Shown here piece after piece: positions 33,182 through 45,988 of a stretch of DNA of 64,000 bases. The notes under the pieces were generated by a model, which searched no databases, was not told where the DNA came from, and worked only from the letters and a program-made list of their open reading frames with translations. The DNA is from Penicillium oxalicum (taxonomy: Eukaryota; Ascomycota; Eurotiomycetes; Eurotiales; Aspergillaceae), in assembly GCF_001723175.1 (NCBI RefSeq), contig NC_064657.1, forward strand, positions 1,364,001 to 1,428,000. Reading direction: 5' to 3'. Every line of letters starts with the position of its first letter. The first letter of the stretch is position 1. The position numbers were made by a program, and so were the translations under genes.

Positions 33182-36100
33182 AAGTCGTCTCCGAGGAGAT
33201 CGTAGTTTCTTTGCCGGCAGCTTCATGTGTCCTTTTCTTTTACACTTTGACATGGATCTCTTTGGAAGAGCTCCATTGAACATCCGTAATACCCCCCACG
33301 AGCATTCATGGATACCCAGACACGGGAGGATTTGGGAGACAAAAAGGGAAGCCTAGCATTGTTTATGCCAGAACACAATGAGAACCCCAAGATATCTTTA
33401 CTTATTGCTACTTGAAAATCAAATTGTCTTCCCATCAATCTCCTTTTTTTGTTGTACTGCCAGAATCTCCTAAAGACGCTCAATGCCTCCCCCAGCTTTT
33501 CGTAGTAGGCAGAATATAGGTAGTTTCAAGTGTCAACAATCTGTCTGACTTGACATAGACGGATCCCCGAGCTCTCTACCGAGGTAGTCCTCGAACATTG
33601 GGACACTTATTTTCACATCGCCGTTCAGGATCTTCAGGGCATGCTCTTGTCCCTTCAAATCACGTCACCGGCAAAAGCACTCGTAGTAGATATTTTCCCT
33701 GAAAACAAAGAATAGGTCTCGTGTTTCCGGAACAATTCGACCCTCACTCACGTCGCACTCCAGTCATGGGAAGACTCTGTACTAGGGTGAGAATGATCAT
33801 GCCACCAGGAACTCGAAGAAGCCTCCACATCCAGACTACCACAAATCCACAGTCCATTTTTTTTCCAACATAGAAAGTAGAGAATAGACCCTACCTAGGT
33901 ACATACTAGAGCAGCAGGTACCGCAGCCAAGGGTCAAAGTACACAGAACCGAAAGCCGCGCGCCCAGCCCCCCTTGCGGTCTGACATGCTCCCTACCCTT
34001 GGCCGAATTACGATCCCATATGAACACTCCCATCCTAGATTCTATTCAGACAGTCCAGCTGACAGTTGGGAAAATCGATTCAGTGGTCAGATCTGAGCCG
34101 TAGATCATGGATTCATGGATTCATGAATCTTGCTGGATTTCATCAAGTCTAGTGGAAATTCCGAGCTAGTCCTCGTTTTGGCAAGTTCTCCGGCGATAGT
34201 TCTTGCTCTTGCTCTTGTGACAGGATGACGTCTACTTGGGGCTGGAGTTCGCAGATAGAGTGCATCTGGGTCAGGTCACCTGGGATTGTGTGCATTGAAA
34301 GATTGTTTATCTTTGACTTTCGGTTGTTGTGCTTGTCTGGCTGGATCATATCAGCTCATGATGATGGATGATAGATTGGTATTATCTGTGTTGGTTGGGG
34401 GTGACATGCGTGGTTTCTACGTTGCCTGCGTCTAAATGGAGTATACAAAGCAGGATATTTCATTGAGGACCAGGTGGAATGGCTTGGGACGGCCTTGAGA
34501 GTTGTCGATGGGCAGTAGAACTTTGACTGATGGGATAGAATCGGGCAGACACTGGCTTCGATAAGAATCCTCGATATAGGTCACTTGGTCCAGAGTAGTA
34601 TGTATGAATCTCTTTTATCAAGAGTCAGACTGAGCTAAGTAGATCGACACTAGATCGGATTCCCGTCAAGTATCCATGCTCGCCGCACACTTCTATCAGA
34701 CCCTCATGGCAACCCAAAATCTGACATTCTCTATCTTTAACCATGGCGGTTCTCTGATTTGATTCTCTTTTTGTGTCAAACTCGAGGTTCTCATACACGT
34801 CATTCAAACTCAGCCACACAATGTCCAAACAAGCATCCCAAACTGTCGTCGAAGATCATTTGCATTGCCAGCCATCTACACCATTCTCTTCATCTTTTCA
34901 CGAATCCCATCCATCGTAACTCAACTGCACCCTCCCCAAAAAGCCAACCCCTTACTGATTGCATCAGATGACAATACCATCTCTCACAACCATACATGAG
35001 GTAGAAGATAGAGTCAAAAAAAACTCCCGGACTCACTGGGTAAAGGAAATAATTGCGAGCATCTTCAGATCCCCTCATTTCTTTTTCCCCCAGTCTAAGT
35101 ATGAGTCACCCTGATAACCCCCAGTGACAGAGTTCCAGGTTTAGACAGAATCAGGCTCGAATGCTCGCTCCGGTGGACCCTCGATAAAACTATCAGTCTA
35201 CAAGAGATATTGACTCATTGTAACCCGGAACCTTTCGACTTTGGAGACAGCCCATCTTAGGCTCCGAGATGGACACGGGGTCATCTCAGCAGACCTGACC
35301 TGACCTGATCGAATAAGACTTCTACCGGGGACGAAGCGCGAGTCTTTCATATCATTGGAGCTCTATATCGGCGCTGCCTATTGCTTTTCTCCCGAACATC
35401 ATCGTCTGCACTGGGAACGAGCTCCCCAAGGACCATCACTTAGGCAATAGGCGATTGTCTTGAAATCATGCAACAGGAGGGGAGAGAAGAGGAATCTAGA
35501 GAAGTGGGGGGGGGGGGGGGGGGGGGGGGGGGCTAGCGTAGACAGCTCTTTGTCCCTCGCCCTCCCAATCCCCCTCAACTCTATCCATTTAGGCAGGGAC
35601 GGAAAGCCAAGGCTGAGAATCAATAATTTGCCCAAGCCACGGGCTGAAGTGAGGCTGTGGAGAGTCCGTTTTAGATCGAGCGTTGGGCAGGGCAGGGTTT
35701 TTCACTCCTGGGCTGTATGGATGGATTGGTGGGTCCCTGTTTAATGCTGCTTTCGGTGGAGGTGATTACCAGTCCTAGGTGATGCCTGAGTAACGGTGGC
35801 TCTGCCCGGCGGGGGGCGGTTCATGGTACTAGTCCTATTGACAGTTTAGAAGTGACAAGTCTTGTAGAGATTCCGTTGGATCCGCGCTGGGTGTACTACG
35901 ACCCGTCGTCATTGATAGTGAGATGGACCCAGCGTGGTAGCGAGATTGGGAAAGATTGAAGTTTCATGGAAGGAGTGGAGGTATTTTGTGATCTAGGTAT
36001 TTAATCTTAGGGTAGGTGGGTACCATTCTGTACGCGAAGATCTTTTTTGACTGAGAATTACGGGTGTTTTCTTTTTTTTGAAAGAGGCCGAGGGACATGG

Positions 36101-39100
36101 TCTCTTGTGTTGAGATTTACGGTACTAACGGGGTGGAAATCTACCCGAGTAAGTTAGGTGTAGGTTCACGGGTACGGAGTGACTGGAATTGATACCCATC
36201 TGTGAAAGATCTACGCCTGACTACGAAGTGATTGTCGAATAACTCGATTGTTTCAATATATAGGCAGAGAATATTCTCACAAAGCCTCGTGTTCTGTCCC
36301 ATTATGATAGGATATTCCAAAGGATGAACCCAGTTTGAGGCTACAGAGGATCGATTCAGGAAGATGGTTGAAAAGACATATCCCAGCAATCACAGTTGGT
36401 GTATATACCACGGTTCCCTTCAGAGTCATGAGGAGCAAGTCTGGATACATATGGAAGTGGACCATCGGATCGATAGGTAATCAACTCAGAAAAAATGCCC
36501 TCATTACCTCGGGCACTCGCCCCCTCCCCTTCAACGCTCTAACCCTTACAAATCGGAAGATCGCCATCATTGATGGACTTTTTATACCTTGGGGCCGCAC
36601 AGTTCCTAATGACGGATATCTGCAACCCTTCAAGGTAGCACGTCGAAACAACTTGGCTCTGTGAACCAGTCGTTCACAGTTCTTCTCTGTACATCCAAGA
36701 GCAAAAGTACCACCGTTTTCCAATTCAGTCTGCCCGATATCATCGGGCGTTTCCTGTTCAAACGGACTCACATCTCATGATCATGCACGTGCTTCTCGGG
36801 TAGACGGGCTGCACATCCTGGAGTCGACCTCCCTTGGTACCACCACTCGGCGTACCCGCTCGTTGCGGGCGCGGTGCACAGTAGAGCCAGATAAAAGCCA
36901 GGTGAGAAGGTTTTGGACGATGAGCCACTTAGCGACGCGCGCGCGCGGATGGCACGCAGACTTGATCGCGAGGGTTATTCCACCTGCGGCGTATTGAGGC
37001 ACGCTGGACTCGCCTATCAAGAGGAGTCGCAGCACCGACGCATGATCTGAACGGGACCCAAAGTTGATCAGACTGCTGAGTCACTATCGTATGGATCGTG
37101 TGTGCTGATCATGTCTCTTGTTCCGGGCCTTGCAACAGACTACTGGGCGTCAGTCTGGAGAAGACTCACGGTCCGCCTACGGTCCCTTGTCCGGTGTCTC
37201 CGAGCAGGTTTGCGATTGGCTGCAAAGGGCGCTTTCACCGCCATCTCGCGCGCGCGCCTTGGCCTGGGCGATTCGCGTTTCACTTTGACACCAAACGAAT
37301 GACGCGGGCGCCCTTACGAGGGCTCGAGAGGTCGCATTCAGTATGGGGAGGCAGGATGCTTGGTTTGCTCGGACTCGTTGATCGTCTGCAGAAGACAAAA
37401 GCATTTACTATCTATAGAAACCGAAGAAAACTCAGAGTCACAGTGACCGCAGATACAGTTTGCGCGTTCGTTCATGGTCCCGGAGGCGAGATTAGACAGG
37501 GACGGGCGTCTTGTCCCCATATACACTTGCCTTCACAAGCCGGGTGGAAGGAGCTTTGGAACATGGGAGTCTACGATGTCACGAGGCCCATCGGAGCAAC
37601 GCGATAGCCAGCAGACGGGATAGAAAGTGAGAAATTACGAGAGGAATGAGTGGTGACCATCATGGGAGGGGTCATATCCGGATTTCGACCCAGATGTCAT
37701 CATCGATACTTGACCAATACCTGAGATAATAGGCATGTTTGAGGATTCCCGATCCCCGTCTGGACATGGGGACAACCCTTGGCCTTTGCTCAACTCCACT
37801 GGGGCTGGAGGAGGTGAAGATGGGGAGATGGCCGTGGTCAACAATCCAGACCGCGGGGACGAGGAAGTCATGCGGGCTGGAGGAGGGAGGGGGGAGGGAC
37901 TCAAAGGCGCAGAAAGAGGGGAGACGCTTGGAGGATCGATGAGACCCGGAGAGGGGCTCAATCTAGGCTTAGAGCCATCAGGTGCCGAGCTTTTGACACG
38001 GACCTCGACGACCATCACGCCAATCTGTGTAGGTACGCAGATTGATGCACAGCCAGACAGAGAGCCACCGCGGAGTCGAGCATCGATGGCACAGAAGTAT
38101 GTTGACATGATGCAAACCACGCCGGCTGCAACCGCAGGAAGTCACATCCCGTAGGCGGAGAACCGAAGTCATATCCAAGAATAGAATGCCCACCTTAAAC
38201 AGGCCAAAGAAATGGAAGAATTCAAGATTCACTACAGCGGTGATACTGATACTGCCAGACATCACCGGTACAGTAAAGTCAGGCAGAAACGAGCGGTGAC
38301 GGATGATGCCGGCGGGGTGTCACCCACGCGGTGACTTCCCTGGATCCGAGTCCTGAACCTTCCAGACAGCCAGACAGCCAGCCAGAGCAGTCAGGAGAGT
38401 CAGGAGGGGGCGCAAGTGACCACAAAGGCAGCAGATCCGTGCCGCATGGGGTGAAAAGAGACAAGACGGGAGAAATGATGTTTTCGGTCACGATTTTCCC
38501 CGAGTGTGACGAATTTGCGCATCGTACATGAGGGAAGTCATCCCTGACGTCTCCTTCTCTAGCTTTGTCTACACGCTCAGGGTCACGTTACGAGCTGTCT
38601 GCTGGAGGCGGGATCCTCAGAACTGCCTCTTATCTCTTCTCGTGGACTGGCTTCTTCACAGTGCGTTCGGCTCAACCTGGAATGTGGTCGATCACAACCA
38701 TGGATATCCATCAGTCACCATCGGAGGGCGCTGGTGGATCATCCGCGGCCCGGACCACGTTGGGCCCCATCCGAACCACTGAAACTCATCAACGGTTCAT
38801 CATGATCCGGCTCAGGAATGAAGAATATGTTCCGGTCACGGTGACCATCAGTCACCCCCTAGATGCAAAAAGGGTCATGGCACGGTGCCCACAAGATGAG
38901 AAGCAGGGGCGCCCCGGTTGAATCAAGTCAGGTTCGAGCCGGTCTCCGACAGTCTCTGGTGCCCACCCTAGCAACAGAAAAGCAAAAAGAGAAGAAGAGA
39001 CAATAAGAGTCAAAGCTCATTGCGCGGTCGCAGCGGGCCGCCGGGAAAATCGATCGATAGGCTCTCGTTTATCGATAAGCCGAGCACACTCGCAGAGGCC

Positions 39101-40489
39101 GGCTGGATGATTTGGAAGTGACATCGAGTGGTCCACAGTCCACCGTCGACTGTCATGAGATGAAAGGAAAGTGGGCTCTTTCATGAATGACTAAACCGAG
39201 AGCCTAAGAGATTCCGTCCCGAGACCCTGTCCGCTTTGGTTTTGGGCTCAATCTGGAGATTTCGTCGTATCAAGACAAGCATACACGCAACCTAATGCGT
39301 ATATGGCCCAAAAGCGAGATCGCTCAGCCAGTTGATCCCCTGAAATGATGAAACCGTCCCCATCTCGCAACGACAGAAGGGCAGATGGTAGAAGCTGCGT
39401 CCTATCGCAACGTACCATCTCGTTGGGCTCACCCAAGCAGTATCTCCCCTGATCGATGGTGTCGAGCCCTTCGAGCCTCGGGGGTGAGCCTGACCTCACA
39501 GACGAAGCCGTCGCCAAAGTCAGCTCCCCGTCACTGTAAGGCAGTAGTGTTCTCAGTCCCGTATCCTTAGCCGTTACTCATGTCCTATCGGTCCTCTCTG
39601 GCTCCCCCACCCTCCTCACGATCCGCAAATGCACGTCTGCCCAAGAGGGGGCAAAGCCACCAATAACCAATGCATGGCTCGACCGTAAAATGTCCTCCAG
39701 ACCCTCGCAGACCGCTGGAGGTAACGGGGACTTTGCCTTCTCTGCGGAAGAGCCACTGGCCTGCAGACAGAAGCAGGTACCTGATACAGAGGATCCCACC
39801 GAGCTTGAGCACGAGGATGCGCCTGCTACAATTAGCCTGTGCCACCCGCCAAGTCTGTGCGGATCTGCTGGAGAATCCAGTGGGCGTTCATGTCCTCTCT
39901 CCATGTGTCGATTCAGTATACCTCTTCACAGATCAGATGCAACATTGGTCGATTGCAACAACAACCGAACAAACGAGATCGACCATCCCAGAGGGTCCCT
40001 GGACAATTCCCTGATTTTGGTGGGTAGCAGAGGGATCGGTATATACTTGAGCATCTTTCTTCTTGTCCATCCGTGATCATCGTGGATCTACAACGGCACC
40101 GCGGTTCAGTGTACATCTACACTTGTAACAGTACCACCAACTCGGTCCCCCTCTACCTCCTGTCTTCTCACTTCCTCTCTCCCACACTTGTCCCCTCCCC
40201 GACGAGGCAACGCCCCCATCTCAACTCTATACACCCAGATCCACCTTCCTGTTTCTCGGTCGGCACGGTACAGATCCGGGGCACTCTTCTACAACTCCTC
40301 CATCCTGATCTTCTGTTCGGCCCCCTCTGATCTTTTTTACTTCGTGGTCGTCGGTGGTTGACTACCGTCTTCCTGTGTGATACATCTGCAACTTTCATCC
40401 TCCCCCACTCCCCGCCCCGCTTCTCTATTTTGTCCCTCCGGCACATCGCATCACCAGCATCGTCGACCGACCACACCGCCTCTTGCAAG
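33182..40489. other. 7.3 kb gene-poor region upstream of the bZIP gene
   Basis: The longest stretch without a supported gene. It contains a 27-G run (35506-35532), CG-dinucleotide repeats near 36938 and 37247, and small tandem repeats (CAGACAGC twice near 38364). Open frames of 140-170 codons at 37098-37607 (plus), 37635-38120 (minus) and 37735-38154 (plus) overlap one another and have no domain or consistent splice pattern. The right end, 40180-40489, is CT-rich and fits the bZIP leader. The region may hold a long promoter, a non-coding RNA or an unrecognised gene. Confidence 0.45.
35506..35532 (+). repeat. Homopolymer, 27 consecutive G
   Basis: Uninterrupted run of 27 G on the plus strand, preceded by GAAGT and followed by CTAGCG. 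Length may be inaccurate in the assembly. It could form a G-quadruplex. Confidence 0.9.
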
Positions 40490-42544
40490 ATGGCCCGATA
40501 CGCCCAATACGATTATTATCAGCCATCACCGACGACACTAGACATGCCTCCCCCCGAAGATGATGAGATGAGTGTTCTCGACGATAAGATCTTGGACTCA
40601 ACTTCCCCCCATCTCTCAGATCCCCGCCGGCCATCCTACGATGCAGATGCAGCCGCGTTCTCACATCGCAACTCCGTCTGGTCCAACTACTCACATGCAA
40701 GTTCCGACCCGTCACAATCCCACCCACGGTCATCCAGTCTGCCCCAGGCGATGCTCGATTCAACGGGTGCCACATTCATGCCGGTTGACGGTCCGCAGCC
40801 CTATATGCCGCCGCAGGCCTCATGGGCGCTGTCTCGCGACGGCTCCGGGTCCTGCACACCCACAGCCTACGATCAGTACGCGGCTGAGTCTGAGCAGCCA
40901 GTGACTTCAGGTCCGGCGTTCTCGGTCGGCGCGGTGGGACCCGTGGGTGGAATTCCCATGGGCGCAGTCTCCTTTCGAGGCGATGCCGGCGTGGTCAATT
41001 TCGCCGCACCGCCAGGCTCCGGTGGGGTCGCCATGTCGCCGCAATCCAGTCAGGGCTGGATGCCAGCTCCGATGGATTTGGCGGATGCGGCCGCGATGCA
41101 GAAGAGTAGTGCCTATCGGACGGACTCGACGATGGCGCTAAGACGAGATGGAATCCGCAAGAAGAATGCACGGTTCGAGATTCCAGCCGAGCGGACGTTG
41201 AGCAACATCGACCACCTGATCAGCCAGTCGACCAATGAAGAGGAGGTGAAGGAGTTGAAACAGCAAAAGAGGCTCCTGAGGAATCGTCAAGCAGCGTAAG
41301 TTGAGCTCTAAGAGGGAACGCGAAGACCCTCCTGTCGCGGAATACTTGGACAGATTGTTGAGATGCGCCATACTAATTGCGTCGATCGTGTTAGCCTGGA
41401 CTCGCGTCAGCGAAAAAAGTTACATACCGAGAAACTGGAAGAGGAGAAGAAACACTATACCCAAGCCATCAATCAGCTTGAAGAAATTGTCTCGAGCTTA
41501 CAGAAGCGTGAAGCCGAGTTACTCCGCGAAAAGAATGAGTGGATGACCCAGCAACAGCAGATCGCCGCCTATCTGGAAAGGGTCGAGATGGAGAAGAACG
41601 AGATGATTCGCACACATACCGTGGAGACTACGGATCTGCGGAAGAAAAATAATTGCCTGCGCGAGATGGTTGAGAAGCTGGAGCGTGGTGGTAAAGGAAC
41701 CATGGCCGATCAAGCCCAGCTGCATATGCAGTCTGGTGACTTCACCGGCTTCGACCACCTGCCCATGGAATCCAGCCACTGGGGTGACTTCAGCATGTCA
41801 AATGGGTTCTCCATGCAGAATACTGTTTCTGCATCCCACGGTCATGGCCATGGGCAGACCGAGACCCAGGTTGGTTCCCAAGCACAGTCTCACCCCCAGA
41901 CCCAGGCCGAGCGCCCGACCGACAAGCCCACTTCGACAGACTACCCCTTCAGTTGGAATGCCTTTTACATGTGCCTGCTCTTTGGCGCCTTCATCGCGTC
42001 CAATGCCGGCACCAATCTGAGTGGGCACTCTCTTCCTCAGCTGTCTGAGGAATACCGTGCCGAGTCTGCCAACGTCCTCAGAGCTGTCCTTGCCTCCAAT
42101 CCATCCGACCTGGGCCAAGGTTCTTCTGTCACGGCCTCCCATTCTGTGCCTCAGGCTTCGATGACTATGGATATGGGCTCGATGAGTACTGGATCTTCGC
42201 AGCGTTCCCGTCCTTCCACGTTGGATGAGCTGCACGCCTCACTCGTTCTTCCCACCCCGGAACAAGAGCGTGCACAGATTTTCTCGCTCAACCCTGACCA
42301 GTATAATGCCATGAGCACCTTCCAGGATGATGGAACTTCTTACAAACCGCAGCCGTCGAGCTTGCAGACTGCATTAGCCGCAATGCAAAACACTGCGGTC
42401 CAGCACAGGATGCATTCCGGCGAGGATGTGTATTCACGCAGCTTAATGTGGGAGCGAGTCCCTGAAAAGGTTATTCGGGATTTCCGTCACATGGTCCAGG
42501 AGTATGGTGGCTCGCCAGTCAAAAACGAGATGATGGCGTTCTAG
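40490..42544 (+). CDS. bZIP transcription factor, MeaB-like (tentative)
   Basis: Two exons, 40490-41295 and 41395-42544; 1956 nt, 651 residues. The ATG lies in CAAGATGGCC; an upstream in-frame TTG is not used as start here. The N-terminal 230 residues are Ser/Pro/Met-rich. The conserved block RKKNARFEIPAERTLSNIDH leads into the bZIP: LKQQKRLLRNRQAA, then after the intron LDSRQRKKLHTEKLEEEKKH, then a heptad zipper to about residue 360. The N-x7-R spacing of the basic region is kept. The phase-2 intron cuts the basic region itself. Residues of about 453-474 form a hydrophobic segment around FYMCLLFGAFIAS. The block is typical of the fungal group that includes the nitrogen regulator MeaB; the exact orthologue is not certain. 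A very long, CT-rich upstream region precedes it. Confidence 0.88.
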
Positions 42545-43743
42545 GACCTCGTCATGGACGCGAAGCTCTTGACTCCGATAGCTTGACTCGCTCATGGTGG
42601 TCCTGACCTCCCTTATTTTTGACTTGAACATGACTATTTGATCGTTCGGCTTCTAATCAGCAGTTCCGGCTGTCTTGGGATCCTCATTTTTACGACAGAG
42701 CCTTGGGGATATCTCGTTTCATCTTGAAGACTTGCTCCCCCCCCCCCCAAAAGATGATTTCTCCACGACTTTTCCTTTGTACTATCATATGTTTTTTTTT
42801 TCAAATATTCTCTTTTGACGTTTTCGCTGCGTTGGAAAGTTACTGCGAAACTTTATCCAATCATTGCGGCTTTTTTTTACATGAAATATTTGTTTCCCGG
42901 GTTGCGGTGTCGCAAATCCGTGCCGATTGCTATTTCTGATTTTTTAATGTTGCGGCTCTGGTCTTTTAGCGATGTTTTCTAGCGTGATAAGGAGTGACTG
43001 TTGGTCTTTTCTGTTTGGTTGTGGTTGCTGATGAGGTTCAATGACATGGTGGTATGAGTGATGACTCGACGGTGGCCTTGTTTGAACAGGAACGAAAGCC
43101 AATTACGAATATGATGATGAATTGAGATGAATCAGGTGCGCTTAGCCTGGGGCTGTCGATGGCATCGAGATGCCCGTTTTTCTTCGATTACGAACATGAC
43201 GATACGTGATGAATGATGAAGACCTGATTTTCTGAGTGCGCTCTGGGTTCGCATCTCTTGGTCCTCTGCTGGCCTACTTTTCCCTTTTTTTTTCTGATCT
43301 ATTTCCTGTTCTTCTTTTTTTTTGGGCCTTTATGGATGATCCTTAACCGATGTGAATCGGGGTGGATTTAAACATGAAACGTGGGCGGAGGAACAAGTGT
43401 GCTCGGGATGGCTATATGCGATTCAGCATTGGAGGTCTTTTCGTCTGCTATGGACGACTGTCCGGCTCATACTGCAACTTCCAAAGCACAGGGAGACTCT
43501 CCGCGGAGACTTCTGTGGCTTTGGTCATGGTGAGGTGGGAGAACTTGATTTGATTTGTTTGGTTTTTCCGGATTTGTATGGCCTCTTGTTCGTCTTTGCT
43601 TCCTTTTTTTTTGTTACTAAATCCTAACGGGACCCGGCGGCGACGCCCTACAACATGATGAAGATACGATATTGTAATTTTTCTTTTTAATTGCGCAATC
43701 AACTATGCCTTCGCACACGTGCGACTTGAATCTCTGAGAAGAT
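42545..43743. other. T-rich 3' flank of the bZIP gene
   Basis: About 1.2 kb rich in T and CT runs with a run of 12 C (42737-42748). It probably contains the bZIP 3' untranslated region. No gene seen. Confidence 0.5.
42737..42748 (+). repeat. Homopolymer, 12 consecutive C
   Basis: Run of 12 C in the 3' flank of the bZIP gene. Confidence 0.9.
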
Positions 43744-44004
43744 TGTCACGGCGCAAGTCATACGTGATGACTCAAGACGATTCATTGTTGAAGCGACCCC
43801 GCGTCGCCTTAAGGGTAACAACCCCAAGGGCTTCATGTGGGGCTATGGAGACTCGGTACGCGGAACCTCTATGTATATATTGTGGGAACTAGTGGAGTCT
43901 ACCCGGACTCCAAGATTCTGGCAGTCTTTGAAATCAGACCCCATAGACTTGAACTCTCTGCCTAGCCAACAGATTCTCTGTCCTGCGATACAGACCCCCT
44001 AACA
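43744..44004 (+). mobile_element. Possible LTR remnant (gypsy-like ends)
   Basis: The 261-bp segment begins TGTCACGGCG and ends CCCCCTAACA, i.e. TG...CA. TGTCACG is a frequent start of LTRs of fungal Ty3/gypsy elements. A TATATAT sequence lies inside (43873-43880). No matching target-site duplication was seen (AAGAT before, GCGAC after), and no second copy or polyprotein frame occurs in the window. It may therefore be a decayed 5' LTR or chance. Confidence 0.35.
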
Positions 44005-45988
44005 GCGACAGGATAACCTTATCCGGCGATAAGCTTAACTTATCGGGCGATAAGTCTAAACTTATTACCCGCCAGGAAGGACTGGATAGATAAGGATACT
44101 CGTTTTAGTATTATGTATTTAGTTCTTCGCGGTTAATTGTATATTGTTACTTAGTTACTACCTTAAAGCACTTAGTACTCCACGGTTCAACTCTAAGACA
44201 CACCTAGCCTATAGGTAGGGGATTTACTCAGTGGTAACACTTAGTGATTGACCTACTTAGCGCGTACTTCTGGTACGTCTTACAAGACACTCAACAGGAT
44301 CCGACCCGTAGTAAGGCTTTGCGAAGTAACGGTACGATTGCGAAAACAGGTCTTGAGATTGGAAGATAGGATAGCAGGCAAGTATCCGCCTAGGACGTTC
44401 TAACTCACAGTGACCAGTCGGCACCGCGTAACACCCGAACAGGCCTAGGAAGGCTAGTTTCCCGAGCCAGGATACAGAATCTCGGCCTACTATCCAAATA
44501 CAAGCTAATCAGCGGTGCTACTATACTCTTAGGATTGTCGGATAGCTAACCAGTGACCATGAGAAAGGTGTGATCGACGGAGGTACTATAAATTAGAGAT
44601 AAAATTTGAGAAGAATTCAGCTTGTTCGATGCTCCATTCATGAGCAGAAAGCAGAAGACGAGTTGACTAGTCAACAGGACGGTGGGCCTGTTCGGGAGCG
44701 TTGCGAAGACCAAGGCTGCATGGGGCAGAAAAAGACGTTACTGCGGAGTACACTAGGTCTGATAAGCTAGACTGGTATCAGCATGACGGCTAAGAAGGAA
44801 TTCTGCCCGTCAAAAGCCACCATTTGGGGTTTTTGCAATCGTGATACTTATTAACCTCCGTATACTGTACTACCCCTGAAACCCTGTTTGCATGCCGTAT
44901 TTATCCCAGCAAGCTATGACAGGGTTGAATTCGTAATGCAATCATCGGAGGCAGAGATCGTGGATGAGGCCAAGGGATAGATTTCCGCGGCATCATGAAA
45001 GAATTGATCAATGCCCGGCCGAGCCGACTGACTCGAAAGTCGGAGGCAAGCTCGAAAATCTAGCATATAGCCATGTAGACTATTATACGGAACAGGCACA
45101 AACGGACTGAGACAAATGGGTGGGGGACGATGGAGACCCAAAATGCGTTATGCGCTTTGGGACTTAGCCGATACTTCGGTGCTACCACTATGCAGGTCGC
45201 TGTAACCTCGACACAAATAATGATTTTGTCAAGAACTCTCAAAAACCCAACCCCTTCGCTGACCACAAAACTCAACAATAATGGTTCGCTTCGTGTCCGC
45301 GTTTTAATGTTAACCCTGAAAACATGGTCATTGCAACGCCAAGTCCCACATAGGTGCCGGTATAAGTGCCGTATAAGCGAGGACAACTCAACTGCAGTTC
45401 TTGTCGTCCTCTTCAATAAATCATTCCCATTCCCACCCTTTCCCCCTTTTTGTTGATTCTTGGTGCTTAATTTGGCTGAGGCAGACGGTGCAGGGGCTCG
45501 TTAGCCGTGAAACTTTGTAATGACAGTGGACTGTACCATAGAAAATAATTATTTCAATAGGGCGTCCGCATGAGATTCTAGATGGTATGATTTTGTTCCA
45601 AGTTGAAGATGCGGCTTAATAGCCTAGAAAGTCGAGCAATGAAAGGTCTTTACCAGCAAAAATGAATGAACTAATGACCAAATCGGCTTAGCCTTAACAG
45701 GCCCCATGAGACTTGAACAATCATCTCCGAAGTCTTCCATCTGTACCTACTAACAAGTAGGCTAGCATCTACTAAGGAAGACTTTAATTATTGATATCAA
45801 TATTATTTTCCTCATTATGCTGTGCAGGCAGTAAGTAAGCGCTTCTCGGCTTCACAGGACTTCCACAAGTAACTTAGAAAGTTTCCATCGCTGCTTGACT
45901 CCTCCATCGCGTATCCCTATTACACACATCCGACACACTCCCACTCACCCCATCTGGCTTTGATCAGAAACCATACTACACATGAAGG
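44005..45988. other. Gene-free, possibly transposon-derived region
   Basis: About 2 kb of AT-rich DNA with frequent stops in all frames. It begins with the GATAAG palindrome cluster (44018-44054). If the preceding segment is an LTR, this could be decayed internal sequence. The right end must hold the F-box gene promoter. Confidence 0.4.
44018..44054. promoter_or_regulatory. Two tandem GATAAG palindromes
   Basis: CTTATCCGGCGATAAG (44018-44033) and CTTATCGGGCGATAAG (44039-44054) are 5 bp apart. Each has 6-bp arms around a 4-bp centre and therefore carries GATAAG on both strands, four sites in 37 bp. GATAAG fits the HGATAR core bound by fungal GATA factors such as AreA. Whether they are bound, or merely form hairpins, is unknown. 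Confidence 0.55.

Noticed and set aside
37635..38265. Minus-strand frames that could form a two-exon membrane protein (hydrophobic start at 38265, long Pro/Ser-rich frame to 37635)
   Set aside because: The candidate donor and acceptor do not join the hydrophobic exon to the long frame in phase, and the Pro/Ser-rich part mirrors a Gly-rich plus-strand frame, as expected of low-complexity DNA.
38928..38940. GGTTCGAGCC, resembling a tRNA B box
   Set aside because: No A box at the right distance and no foldable cloverleaf.
40358..40489. A 44-codon N-terminal extension of the bZIP protein
   Set aside because: The frame is open but the first codon at 40358 is TTG, and no upstream ATG in frame supports it. 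The ATG at 40490 has good context.
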